Of a stretch of 5,802 nt of DNA, positions 1 through 5,053 are shown in pieces; position 1 is the first letter of the stretch; every line of letters starts with the position of its first letter. The stretch covers positions 1 through 5,802 of the forward strand of contig JBGPND010000289.1 of the NCBI GenBank assembly GCA_041487355.1, written 5' to 3'. A model generated the notes under the pieces. The model saw only the letters and a list, made by a program, of their open reading frames with translations, was not told the origin of the DNA and ran no database searches. The position numbers and the translations under genes were made by a program. The stretch comes from JAMXLO01 sp041487355. GTDB lineage: Bacteria > Pseudomonadota > Alphaproteobacteria > Acetobacterales > Acetobacteraceae.

Positions 1-21
1 AGCGCCACCTTGGCCTTAAAT

Positions 22-40
22 GCCGGAGCGTGCGTCCGGC
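22..40 (-). terminator. possible stem-loop terminator downstream of the BNR remnant
   Basis: A 6-bp perfect stem (GCCGGA at 22-27, TCCGGC at 35-40) encloses a 7-base loop. It lies about 67 bases beyond the stop of the minus-strand BNR fragment. On the minus strand it is followed by a short A/T-rich stretch (ATTTAAGG) but no true T run, so a terminator role is weak. I see no gene in positions 1-106. Confidence 0.25.
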
Positions 41-106
41 GTGCTCGTCTCGTCATGGTATCTCCTGCTCCGCGGCATCCTCGCCGCTCTCAGGCAGAAA
101 TCCCAC

Positions 107-619
107 TTATCGGCCTGTCCGAATTTGGCCAGCCACTTCTGTCCAAGTCGCGCCGCCGTCCAGGCTGCGGAAGAAGCCACCATTCTCGGTACCGACGTAC
201 ACATGCTTGGAGTTCGCCGCGGCCACCTCAATGGCGCTGATCGGGCTGCCGTCGAGCACTGGCGTCAGAGCGTCCCAGAAAACGCCGTCGTTGCGTGTGC
301 GATAGACACGCTGGTTGCCGGTGTAGACGGTGTTCGAATCGTTTAAGTCGATCGTGATGTAAACCATCCAGATGCCGGCGCTGTGCTCTGGCTTGAACGG
401 TGGAGAGACCTTGCGCGACGTGCCGTTCCTAAATCGGTACATTCCTCCGAACTGGAACGAGGCGTAGATGTGCCCAGCCTCATGCGGGTCGATTACCATC
501 CAGCCGCCATCGCCGCCCAGAAGCTCGAACGCATCATCGAGCGCGCCGGTGTTGGTCACCAGCGTGCCATTGTCCTGTGCGCCTCCGCCGAACACTCGAG
601 CGTCCGTCTGCGCGATGTC
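107..619 (-). pseudogene. C-terminal remnant of a BNR/Asp-box (sortilin-like) beta-propeller protein
   Basis: About 170 codons on the minus strand read as a beta-propeller of the BNR/VPS10 type. There is a VFGGGAQDNGT motif soon after the start, a GGMYRFRNG blade, a degenerate Asp box in RTRNDGVFWDAL, and a textbook Asp box (SLDGGATW) preceded by VYVGTENGGFFR. Such proteins usually have several hundred residues and are often exported; here only the last blades remain. Similarity begins abruptly at DIAQTD (codon 617-619). Upstream of that point the minus-strand reading is the reverse of IS3 sequence, so the open frame to 718 is artificial. The end is also suspect. The frame stops at TAA 107-109 soon after WTEVAG, whereas another frame reads NSDRPISGIS, as expected for a continuing blade, before it too stops. 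A late frameshift is therefore possible. It has no start or ribosome binding site and is almost certainly not functional. The exact family member is not identified. Confidence 0.75.
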
Positions 620-620
620 A

Positions 621-705
621 ATGCAGAAGGAGCTCGCGCGTGCGCAGATGGAACGCGACATTTTAAAAAAAAGCCATCGGCATCTTCTCGGGCTTGCCGA
701 GATGA
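621..705 (+). pseudogene. remnant of IS3-family orfA (C-terminal end only)
   Basis: Only the tail of OrfA is present: QKELARAQMERDILKK, the end of the leucine-zipper/C-terminal part seen in IS3-family OrfA proteins. The natural OrfA ending would be AIGIFSGLPR followed by TGA at 703-705, which overlaps the orfB ATG at 702 (ATGA), the usual IS3 arrangement. In this copy that ending is one base out of frame with ERDILKK because the A tract has eight bases. The N-terminal helix-turn-helix region of OrfA is absent, so this fragment cannot recognise the element's ends. Confidence 0.7.
665..672 (+). other. A8 tract at the orfA/orfB programmed frameshift site
   Basis: Eight A bases follow TTTT at the point where IS3-family elements make a -1 ribosomal shift from orfA into orfB. 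With seven A bases OrfA would read ILKKAIGIFSGLPR and stop, and a -1 shift would yield the fused transposase. With eight, ERDILKK continues directly into the orfB frame. Either the tract gained an A, locking the fusion frame, or this is a homopolymer sequencing error. Confidence 0.6.
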
Positions 706-1565
706 GGTTCAGATTCATCGAGGACCACCGCGAGGTGTTCCATGTGCGGGCGATGTGCGCGGTGCTGGAGGTCAGCGCCAGCGGCTACTACGCGCGGCGG
801 GATCGGCCAGAGAGTATTCGTGCGGCTGCCAATCGCACCCTCGCCGAGGACATTCGTCGCGTTCATGCCGACAGCCGACAGCGTTACGGCAGTCCACGTG
901 TGCACGCTGCTCTGCGCGCAGAGGGCAGACGGGTGGGACGCAACAGGGTCGCTCATCTGATGCACCGACACGGCATCCGTGCGCGCCAGAAGCGACGGTT
1001 CTGCCGGACAACGGACAGCCGCCACGGCTTGCCGCTGGCACCCAACCTGCTGGCTCGGCAGTTCACCGCACCGGCGCCGGATCGGGTCTGGCTGGCGGAC
1101 ATCACCTACATTCCGACTGCTGAGGGCTGGCTCTACCTTGCTGTCATCCTCGATATGTTCTCACGTCGGATCGTGGGCTGGGCGATGGATGAGAGGATCA
1201 CCCAGGAGTTGACGCTGAGCGCGCTGCGCATGGCAATCGCCACGCGGCACCCCAGGCCTGGCCTGTTGCACCATTCTGACCGCGGCAGCCAATACGCGGC
1301 CCATGCCTATCGGCGTCTGCTCGCCGAGCACGGCATGGTCTGTTCCATGAGCCGGAAGGCAGGCTGCTGGGACAACGCGCCCATGGAGAGCTTCTTCGAT
1401 AGCATGAAGACCGAACTCGATGACGGTTCTGGCTACCAGACCCGCCAGGTGGCAAGAAATGAACTCTTCCAGTTCATCGAAGGGTTCCACAATCGCCACC
1501 GCCTGCACTCGGCGATCGGCTATATGACGCCAATGCAAAAGGAACAGTTCGCAGCGGCCGCGTAG
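702..1565 (+). CDS. IS3-family transposase OrfB (DDE integrase core)
   Basis: This 287-residue protein starts at ATG 702, within the ATGA overlap with the orfA stop. The N-terminal part (about 45-100) is the HTH_21-type domain with RYGSPRVHAALRAEG. The rve integrase core follows at about 125-280. The catalytic triad is complete: D133 in LADITYI, D193 in HHSDRGSQY and E229 in WDNAPMESFFDSMKTEL, with 35 residues between D193 and E229, as expected for a DD(35)E enzyme. The C-terminal FHNRHRLHSAIGYMTP motif is also present and the length is normal. The open frame extends upstream to 468, but that part is antisense to the BNR fragment or OrfA tail. OrfB alone normally acts only as the OrfAB fusion, made by frameshifting. 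As orfA is truncated here, the protein is probably not active in transposition even though the catalytic domain looks intact. Confidence 0.93.
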   Translation: MRFRFIEDHREVFHVRAMCAVLEVSASGYYARRDRPESIRAAANRTLAEDIRRVHADSRQRYGSPRVHAALRAEGRRVGRNRVAHLMHRHGIRARQKRRFCRTTDSRHGLPLAPNLLARQFTAPAPDRVWLADITYIPTAEGWLYLAVILDMFSRRIVGWAMDERITQELTLSALRMAIATRHPRPGLLHHSDRGSQYAAHAYRRLLAEHGMVCSMSRKAGCWDNAPMESFFDSMKTELDDGSGYQTRQVARNELFQFIEGFHNRHRLHSAIGYMTPMQKEQFAAAA

Positions 1566-1574
1566 GCCGTAACA

Positions 1575-1601
1575 CGTGCCCACCCTTCCGGGGGAAGGTC
1601 A
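1575..1601 (+). repeat. right terminal inverted repeat of the first IS3 element, with internal stem-loop
   Basis: Read inward from 1601 on the minus strand the end begins TGACCTTCCCCCGGAAGG, with the TGA terminus typical of many IS3-family members. It includes a perfect 6-bp dyad (CCTTCC 1584-1589, GGAAGG 1593-1598) around GGG, only about 20 bases after the orfB stop. This could also end transposase transcription, but there is no T run. The matching left repeat is absent from the window, so the inner limit is approximate. Confidence 0.6.
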
Positions 1602-1961
1602 CATCTTGGCGAACAGCGTCGAGTTCTCGTGCCGCCGCAGCCGCGTCAGCACCGAGAACCAGGCGAACATCTCCAGCGTCGCCGGTGCGCAAGGCGCCTC
1701 GGCGAGTTCGGAGCCGCGCACCAGCTTGTCGTAGATCTTCTGTTCCTCGGTGACGCGCAGGCAGTACGGGACCTTGATCACGTAGATCCGGTCGACGAAG
1801 GCCTCGTTGTTGCGGTTGTTCTTGAAGGTCTGCCACTCCGCCTCGTTGGAGTGGGCCAGGATGATGCCGTTGAACGAGATAACGCCGATGTTCTCGATGC
1901 CGATGTAGTTGCTCTCCTGCGTCGCGGTCAGCAACGGGTGCAGCATCTTGATCGGCGCCAC
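1599..1961 (-). pseudogene. prkA: internal fragment of PrkA-family serine protein kinase
   Basis: About 120 codons match the middle of PrkA (YeaG-type) proteins, which have roughly 640-650 residues. Diagnostic strings are APIKMLHPLLTATQE, GIILAHSNEAEW, KNNRNNEAFVDRIYVIKVPYCLR and TEEQKIYDKL. PrkA is a cytoplasmic AAA+-like serine kinase, normally encoded with a yeaH/DUF444 and a spoVR gene; neither is present here. The fragment lacks both ends. At its C-terminal side the reading reaches FAKM and then hits TGA 1599-1601, which belongs to the IS3 end. At its N-terminal side homology stops at APIKML: the preceding codon is GTG where a lysine is usual, and further upstream the frame shows no PrkA similarity and stops within 14 codons. 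The frame inside the fragment is undamaged, which suggests a fairly recent break. There is no nucleotide-binding domain start, ribosome binding site or promoter, so it is very unlikely to be functional. Confidence 0.85.
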
Positions 1962-2002
1962 CGGCTCCGCCGAAGTCGCCGCCGCACCGCTGTGTCACAT
2001 TT

Positions 2003-2034
2003 AGGAATGACATCCTGATTCAGGTCGCATTCCT
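2003..2034. repeat. 32-bp imperfect palindrome next to the prkA break
   Basis: Outer arms AGGAATG (2003-2009) and CATTCCT (2028-2034) are perfect complements. Inner arms CCTG (2014-2017) and CAGG (2021-2024) are also complementary, separated by a small asymmetric internal loop. Just outside lies TGTGTCACATTT (1991-2002). A TGT-starting, repeat-bearing end of this kind recalls termini of IS21-like or other IS families, but I cannot assign it and see no transposase beside it. Confidence 0.45.
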
Positions 2035-2118
2035 ATCGACCACTTTGTACCCGAAACAGCCCTCGCCGCCCGAACTGGGAATCATCTGAGAAAAAAGCGT
2101 TAAATCCGCCGCTTCGGC

Positions 2119-2147
2119 TTGACAGTGTATACTTAAAGTTTCTATCC
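2119..2147 (+). promoter_or_regulatory. candidate sigma-70-type promoter for the leader and beta-helix gene
   Basis: A perfect TTGACA -35 element lies at 2119-2124. With 16-17 base spacing the -10 would be TCTATC (2141-2146) or CTATCC (2142-2147), a weak match. TATACT at 2128-2133 is a good -10 string but is too close to the TTGACA to pair with it. Alphaproteobacterial promoters often have a strong -35 and a poor -10. It is the best promoter-like site in the gene-free interval and lies about 230 bases before the beta-helix start. Confidence 0.4.
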
Positions 2148-2176
2148 AGCCAAACACAGTCGAGGCGGAGGATTAT

Positions 2177-2197
2177 ATGCATAAGGAAAATTCATAG
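2177..2197 (+). CDS. six-codon leader ORF (MHKENS)
   Basis: ATG at 2177 follows a strong Shine-Dalgarno GGAGG (2167-2171) with 5 bases between, and the frame ends at TAG 2195-2197. The ribosome binding site is better than that of the real gene downstream, which is why it is listed. It lies about 30 bases after the candidate promoter and ends 10 bases before a stem-loop. The peptide has no run of one amino acid, so a classical amino-acid attenuator is not indicated. It could be a regulatory leader peptide, the start of a gene long since lost, or chance. Confidence 0.3.
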   Translation: MHKENS

Positions 2198-2207
2198 ATA
2201 ACCCGGA

Positions 2208-2227
2208 CACCCCTTAATCTAGGGGTG
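2208..2227 (+). terminator. stem-loop in the leader (possible attenuator or terminator)
   Basis: A perfect 7-bp stem, CACCCCT (2208-2214) with AGGGGTG (2221-2227), closes a 6-base loop TAATCT. The GAC and GTC just outside can lengthen it if one base is bulged. It lies 10 bases after the leader ORF stop. No T run follows (GTCTTAACAAG), so intrinsic termination would be weak; it could instead be an RNA structure coupled to translation of the leader ORF, or an mRNA stabiliser. Confidence 0.35.
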
Positions 2228-2316
2228 GTCTTAACAAGTCTCACACAGGCGGCAGATTTACTTCTGTCATTGCGCGTTTTCGCCGCTGATTTCTCGTAGT
2301 TGCTTGCTAGTGGCCG

Positions 2317-2336
2317 GGATTTCGCGCGCGAAATCC
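2317..2336 (+). promoter_or_regulatory. perfect 20-bp palindrome beside the ribosome binding site
   Basis: GGATTTCGCGCGCGAAATCC is its own reverse complement with no mismatch. It ends five bases before the GGGGA Shine-Dalgarno at 2342-2346. As DNA it is a good candidate operator for a dimeric regulator. As RNA the flanks form an 8-bp stem with a CGCG loop, close enough to affect ribosome access. The structure is certain; its function is inferred. Confidence 0.5.
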
Positions 2337-2341
2337 TCAAT

Positions 2342-2346
2342 GGGGA
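2342..2346 (+). promoter_or_regulatory. ribosome binding site that sets the beta-helix gene start
   Basis: GGGGA lies five bases before ATG 2352. This favours 2352 over the in-frame ATG at 2340 and the TTG at 2304, which have no such site and would make the perfect palindrome part of the coding sequence. Homology-like sequence (DLYVSMTGSDGN) also begins only after 2352. Confidence 0.65.
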
Positions 2347-2351
2347 CTACT

Positions 2352-3797
2352 ATGACTGATCTTTACGTTTCGATGACCGGCTCAGACGGAAACAATGGAT
2401 CCCAGAACGCTCCGTTTGCCACTATCCTTGCGGCGTCGCAGCACGCGCAGTCCGGCACAACGATACACGTTGCACCGGGAACCTATCAGGGCGGGTTCAC
2501 CACCACTGCCAACGGCACCGCGGCGGCTCACATCACTTATGTTTCCGACACGCAGTGGGGCGCCAAGATCGTCGGCGGACCGGTGACGAACAGTGCCGCA
2601 GCTGGCTGGTGGAACCAGGGAAATTACGTCGATGTCAAGGGCTTCGAGATAGACGGCAGCAATGCGCAGGCTGCCGCGAACTGGCAATACGGATTCTACG
2701 ACAGCGGCTCTCATGACACGTTCCAGAACGGCAGTGTCCACGATATCCTGCGGGACATCACCGCGTTCAACAAGGCCGAGGCTGCCGCCATGGGCGGAGC
2801 GGCCATCGAGATGGACAGCTACGCAGGAGGCGTCGATGGCTCGGTTATCGGCAATCTAGCTTACAACATCGGTCCGGATGGTCTGCACAGCGATCACACG
2901 CAGGGCATTTACCAGAGCGAGACGGGCGTCATACGGAACAACATCATCTACAACGTCGTCGGCGACGGGATCGTGACGTGGCACGCCGCACAGAACATCA
3001 ACATTTCGAACAATACGATTGACAACGCGCGAGATGCCGGCATCGTCGTGGGATCAGGGGATAGCGGCTCATCGTCAACGACGGGCGACTACATCAACAC
3101 GAACAACAACATCGTCGTCAATTCGGCGAACGGCATTGTTGAGAACGGCATCACCGGTATCCACAACACCTATGTCGATAACCTCGTGTATGGTGTTCAG
3201 GGATCGATCGTGCGCCTGCAAAACGGACTGCGCGACGTCGGCACCGTGCAGGCGGACCCGATGTTCGTGAACGCGGCGGGCCACGATTATCACCTGCGGG
3301 CCGGGTCGCCAGCGATCAATGCCGGGACGGCGAGCGGCGCTCCGGCGACGGACTTCGACGGCAACGCAAGGCCGCAGGGTGGCGCCTTTGATATCGGTGC
3401 CTACGAGTTCACGTCCTCAAGCACGCCGCCTCCCGCTCCACCACCAACAGCTCCTCCGCCGGTCGTAACGCCGGACACCCTTGTCCTGCTGTTGTCGGAG
3501 GATCGCTATCGGGGCGACGCGCAGTTCATCGCCAAGATCGATGGAACGAAGATCGCCGGCCCGACCGCCGCGACAGTCTTGCACAGTTCAGGGCAGTCCC
3601 AGACGTTCACCTATAACGGTCTCTGGGGCCCGGGCCACCACGACCTGGAGATCGACTTCATCAACGATCGGTATGCGGGACCAGGAAAGGACCGGAACCT
3701 ATATGTCGATCAGGTGCGGTACGATGGGGCCAGCTATCTATCGCACACGGACGCGCTCCGCACCAATGGCGCGATCCACATTCCGATAGGGAACTAG
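2352..3797 (+). CDS. right-handed parallel beta-helix protein with C-terminal CBM60-like carbohydrate-binding domain
   Basis: The protein has 481 residues. Residues 3-45 (LYVSMTGSDGNNGSQNAPFATI...VAPGTY) are the DUF1565/pectate-lyase-like N-cap that opens many beta-helix proteins. Residues about 90-300 hold Asn-rich parallel beta-helix coils, for example RNNIIYN (195-201), NINISNNTIDN (215-225), NTNNNIVVN (249-257) and DNLVYG (276-281). Residues 302-353 (DPMFVNAAGHDYHLRAGSPAINAGT...DFDGNARPQGGAFDIGAYEF) are the choice-of-anchor-Q-type closing segment. A Pro/Thr linker spans 354-373. Residues 376-481 resemble the calcium-dependent, xylan-binding CBM60 family (LLLSEDRYRGDAQF, GPGHHDLEIDFINDRY, DRNLYVDQVRYDG). 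A role in binding, cleaving or remodelling a polysaccharide is likely, but no lyase or hydrolase catalytic set can be named from the sequence. There is no signal peptide or RTX repeat, so the export route is unclear. It stands alone: a structured leader lies upstream and an IS630 transposase faces it downstream. The TAG stop abuts the IS end, yet the CBM looks complete. Confidence 0.88.
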   Translation: MTDLYVSMTGSDGNNGSQNAPFATILAASQHAQSGTTIHVAPGTYQGGFTTTANGTAAAHITYVSDTQWGAKIVGGPVTNSAAAGWWNQGNYVDVKGFEIDGSNAQAAANWQYGFYDSGSHDTFQNGSVHDILRDITAFNKAEAAAMGGAAIEMDSYAGGVDGSVIGNLAYNIGPDGLHSDHTQGIYQSETGVIRNNIIYNVVGDGIVTWHAAQNINISNNTIDNARDAGIVVGSGDSGSSSTTGDYINTNNNIVVNSANGIVENGITGIHNTYVDNLVYGVQGSIVRLQNGLRDVGTVQADPMFVNAAGHDYHLRAGSPAINAGTASGAPATDFDGNARPQGGAFDIGAYEFTSSSTPPPAPPPTAPPPVVTPDTLVLLLSEDRYRGDAQFIAKIDGTKIAGPTAATVLHSSGQSQTFTYNGLWGPGHHDLEIDFINDRYAGPGKDRNLYVDQVRYDGASYLSHTDALRTNGAIHIPIGN

Positions 3798-4999
3798 TAC
3801 CTCGGCACAGAGATTATGACTCTTTGGTTGGGTCTGGATAGGCGTGCGCGAGTTTGGTGCGGGCGCGCTCGGTGTTGAACATCCACTTGATGCGAGCGGC
3901 GGCAGCGTTGCGCTGGCGTTCCCAGGCGGCGATCTGCGAGACCAGCCGCTGGCGCTCACCGATGCGGCGGTGGAGGCACTGACCGCGCAGCACGCTGATC
4001 TCGATCTCCACCATGTTGAGCCAACTGGCGTGCTTCGGTGTGTAGTGGAATTCCAGGCGACGAAGCACGCGATGGGCCTCTGGTGCCGGGAAGGCCTCAT
4101 ACAATACCCCGGCGGAGTGGCTCGATAGGTTGTCCATCACCACGCGGATCAGCTCGGCCTGCGGATAGTGGATATCGACGAGGTCGCGCATGCACGCGGC
4201 GAAATCGCGTGCCGTGCGCTGGTCTGTCCCCCTCACCTTGCGCCACGGACGGTGCGCGTCGAGGAAGATGAACAGGTTGACCGTGCCGTTGCGGCGGTAT
4301 TCGTAGTCGTAGCGTAGAGGCTGTCCCGGCATGGCCGGGATCGGCTGCCGCACTTCGCCGATCAGCTGCATCGGGCTTTCGTCGAAGCATACCACCGGCC
4401 GTTGCGGATCGGGCGTCTCGGCGTAGAGGTCGAGCACGTCCTCCATGCGCGCGACATAGGTGCCGTCGATCTGCGGGATGCACCACATATCCTTGCGCCA
4501 TGGCTTCAGCTGGTTTTCGCCCAGCCGCCGGCGCACCGTTTCGCGCGACAGGCCGGCATGTTCGGTAAGTTTGATCATCTCGCCGGCCAGCAACGCCAGG
4601 GTCCAGCGTGCGCGCCCCTCTGGTGGGCTGGAGCAGGCGGTTGCCACCAGCAGCGCCTCCTCCTTGCCGGAGAGCTTACGCGCCGCGCCAGGGCGCGGTT
4701 CTTCGCTCAGCGCAAACTCGATGTTGCCTTCGACGAAGCGGCGCTTGGTCCGATAGACCGTCGACTCGCCGACGGCGACGCTGATGGCGATCGCCGTGTC
4801 GCTGGCTCCGGCGTCGGCGGCCAGCAGGATCTGCGCTCGTTTCAGCCTGCGCGCGGCATGTTTGCCGCCACTCAGCAATGCAGTGAGCTGATCCCTCTCG
4901 GCTTGGCTCAATTCGGCCCGGTACCGTACATTCATCGCCGCCCCCCAAGGTTGAGGGCACGACAGATGAATCTGGAAGGTTCTGTGAGGTCGCGCGACA
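3798..4999 (-). mobile_element. IS630-family insertion sequence
   Basis: The element carries one full-length transposase gene read from right to left. The left end is placed at the TA at 3798-3799, just after the beta-helix stop, because IS630 elements insert at TA. The right end is placed where an IS3 terminus begins at about 5000. The ends share only an imperfect match: ACCTCGGCACAGA at 3799-3811 and ACCTCACAGA on the minus strand at 4990-4981. No TA occurs on the right between the transposase start and 5031, so the right flank has probably been altered. Boundaries are approximate. Confidence 0.7.
3814..4935 (-). CDS. IS630-family transposase (DDE)
   Basis: The protein has 373 residues starting at ATG 4935-4933, preceded by a purine-rich GGGGGGCGGCG ribosome binding site; the open frame further upstream to 5151 has no family similarity. 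Residues about 15-140 form the helix-turn-helix DNA-binding region (RLKRAQILLAADAGASDTAIA, GESTVYRTKRRFVEG, LSRETVRRRLGE). The DDE_3 catalytic core follows, with D185 in VVCFDESP, D268 in RVVMDNLSSHS and the acidic residue E310 in HASWLNMVEIEIS. The WRKDMWCIPQIDG and NGTVNLFIFLDAHRPWRKV strings are typical of this IS630 subgroup in alphaproteobacteria, by recall. The length is normal and I see no frameshift or missing catalytic residue, so the enzyme may be active. Its stop (TAA at 3816-3814) is about 15 bases from the left end, convergent with the beta-helix gene. Confidence 0.95.
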   Translation of the reverse strand: MNVRYRAELSQAERDQLTALLSGGKHAARRLKRAQILLAADAGASDTAIAISVAVGESTVYRTKRRFVEGNIEFALSEEPRPGAARKLSGKEEALLVATACSSPPEGRARWTLALLAGEMIKLTEHAGLSRETVRRRLGENQLKPWRKDMWCIPQIDGTYVARMEDVLDLYAETPDPQRPVVCFDESPMQLIGEVRQPIPAMPGQPLRYDYEYRRNGTVNLFIFLDAHRPWRKVRGTDQRTARDFAACMRDLVDIHYPQAELIRVVMDNLSSHSAGVLYEAFPAPEAHRVLRRLEFHYTPKHASWLNMVEIEISVLRGQCLHRRIGERQRLVSQIAAWERQRNAAAARIKWMFNTERARTKLAHAYPDPTKES

Positions 5000-5026
5000 T
5001 GGACTGCCCCCCACATGTGAGACACG
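5000..5026. repeat. right terminal inverted repeat of the second IS3 element
   Basis: TGGACTGCCCCCCACATGTG followed by AGACAC fits the recalled IS3-family terminal pattern TGnACTGnCCCCCAnnnnTnnGACA. It follows directly on the IS630 right end. The partner repeat is beyond the window, so the exact first base (4999-5001) cannot be confirmed. Confidence 0.6.
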
Positions 5027-5053
5027 AAAACTAGACACACATGGTCTGCGTCA

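Larger units (their letters stand above)
620..1601 (+). mobile_element. 5'-truncated IS3-family insertion sequence
   Basis: The element contains the last codons of orfA, a full orfB and a right terminal inverted repeat that begins TGACCTTCCCCCGG when read inward on the minus strand. The right boundary is set by the PrkA reading, which runs to Lys-Met at 1602-1607 and then enters TGA (1599-1601), the conserved terminal bases of the IS. The left boundary is set by the end of the BNR reading at 619 and the start of OrfA-like sequence (QKELARAQMERDILKK) at about 624. The left inverted repeat and roughly the first 70-80 codons of orfA are missing. No target duplication can be found because the two sides belong to different broken genes. 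It is probably immobile on its own. Confidence 0.85.
1962..2351. other. 390-base non-coding, structured region between prkA fragment and beta-helix gene
   Basis: I find no conventional gene in this interval. From 1962 to about 2040 it looks like scrap at the prkA break plus an imperfect palindrome, possibly an old IS end. From about 2041 to 2118 nothing is recognised apart from a small GCCG/CGGC hairpin (2108-2118). From 2119 to 2351 it appears to be the promoter and 5' leader of the downstream beta-helix gene. The sequence is visibly more A/T-rich from 2085 to 2300 than the flanking transposase genes. Confidence 0.6.

Noticed and set aside
468..701. Upstream extension of the first IS3 transposase frame beginning MCPASCGSITI
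   Set aside because: Most of it is antisense to the BNR fragment. Only the last 25 or so codons are genuine OrfA tail, so 468 is not a real start.
383..1123. Long plus-strand open frame of 246 codons
   Set aside because: It crosses the BNR/IS3 junction, overlaps orfB in another frame and has the low-complexity Arg/Gly/Ser composition of a GC-rich shadow frame.
1474..2013. Minus-strand open frame of 179 codons over the prkA fragment
   Set aside because: It is out of frame with clear PrkA sequence and runs across the IS3 junction; composition is that of a shadow.
1629..2018. Plus-strand open frame of 129 codons
   Set aside because: It is antisense to the PrkA fragment, with no recognisable motif or ribosome binding site.
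2100..2136. TTAA motifs as a possible CtrA site
   Set aside because: The TTAA copies at 2100 and 2133 are not separated by the 7 bases required by the TTAA-N7-TTAA consensus.
2304..2351. Earlier starts (TTG 2304, ATG 2340) for the beta-helix gene
   Set aside because: There is no ribosome binding site at a suitable distance, the extension encodes the perfect palindrome, and it has no signal-peptide character.
3624..3640. GGCCCGGGCC palindrome within the beta-helix gene
   Set aside because: It lies in coding sequence for the WGPGHH motif of the CBM60-like domain and is explained by codon choice.
4402..5034. Plus-strand open frame of 210 codons inside IS630
   Set aside because: It is antisense to the well-supported IS630 transposase and runs across the IS end.
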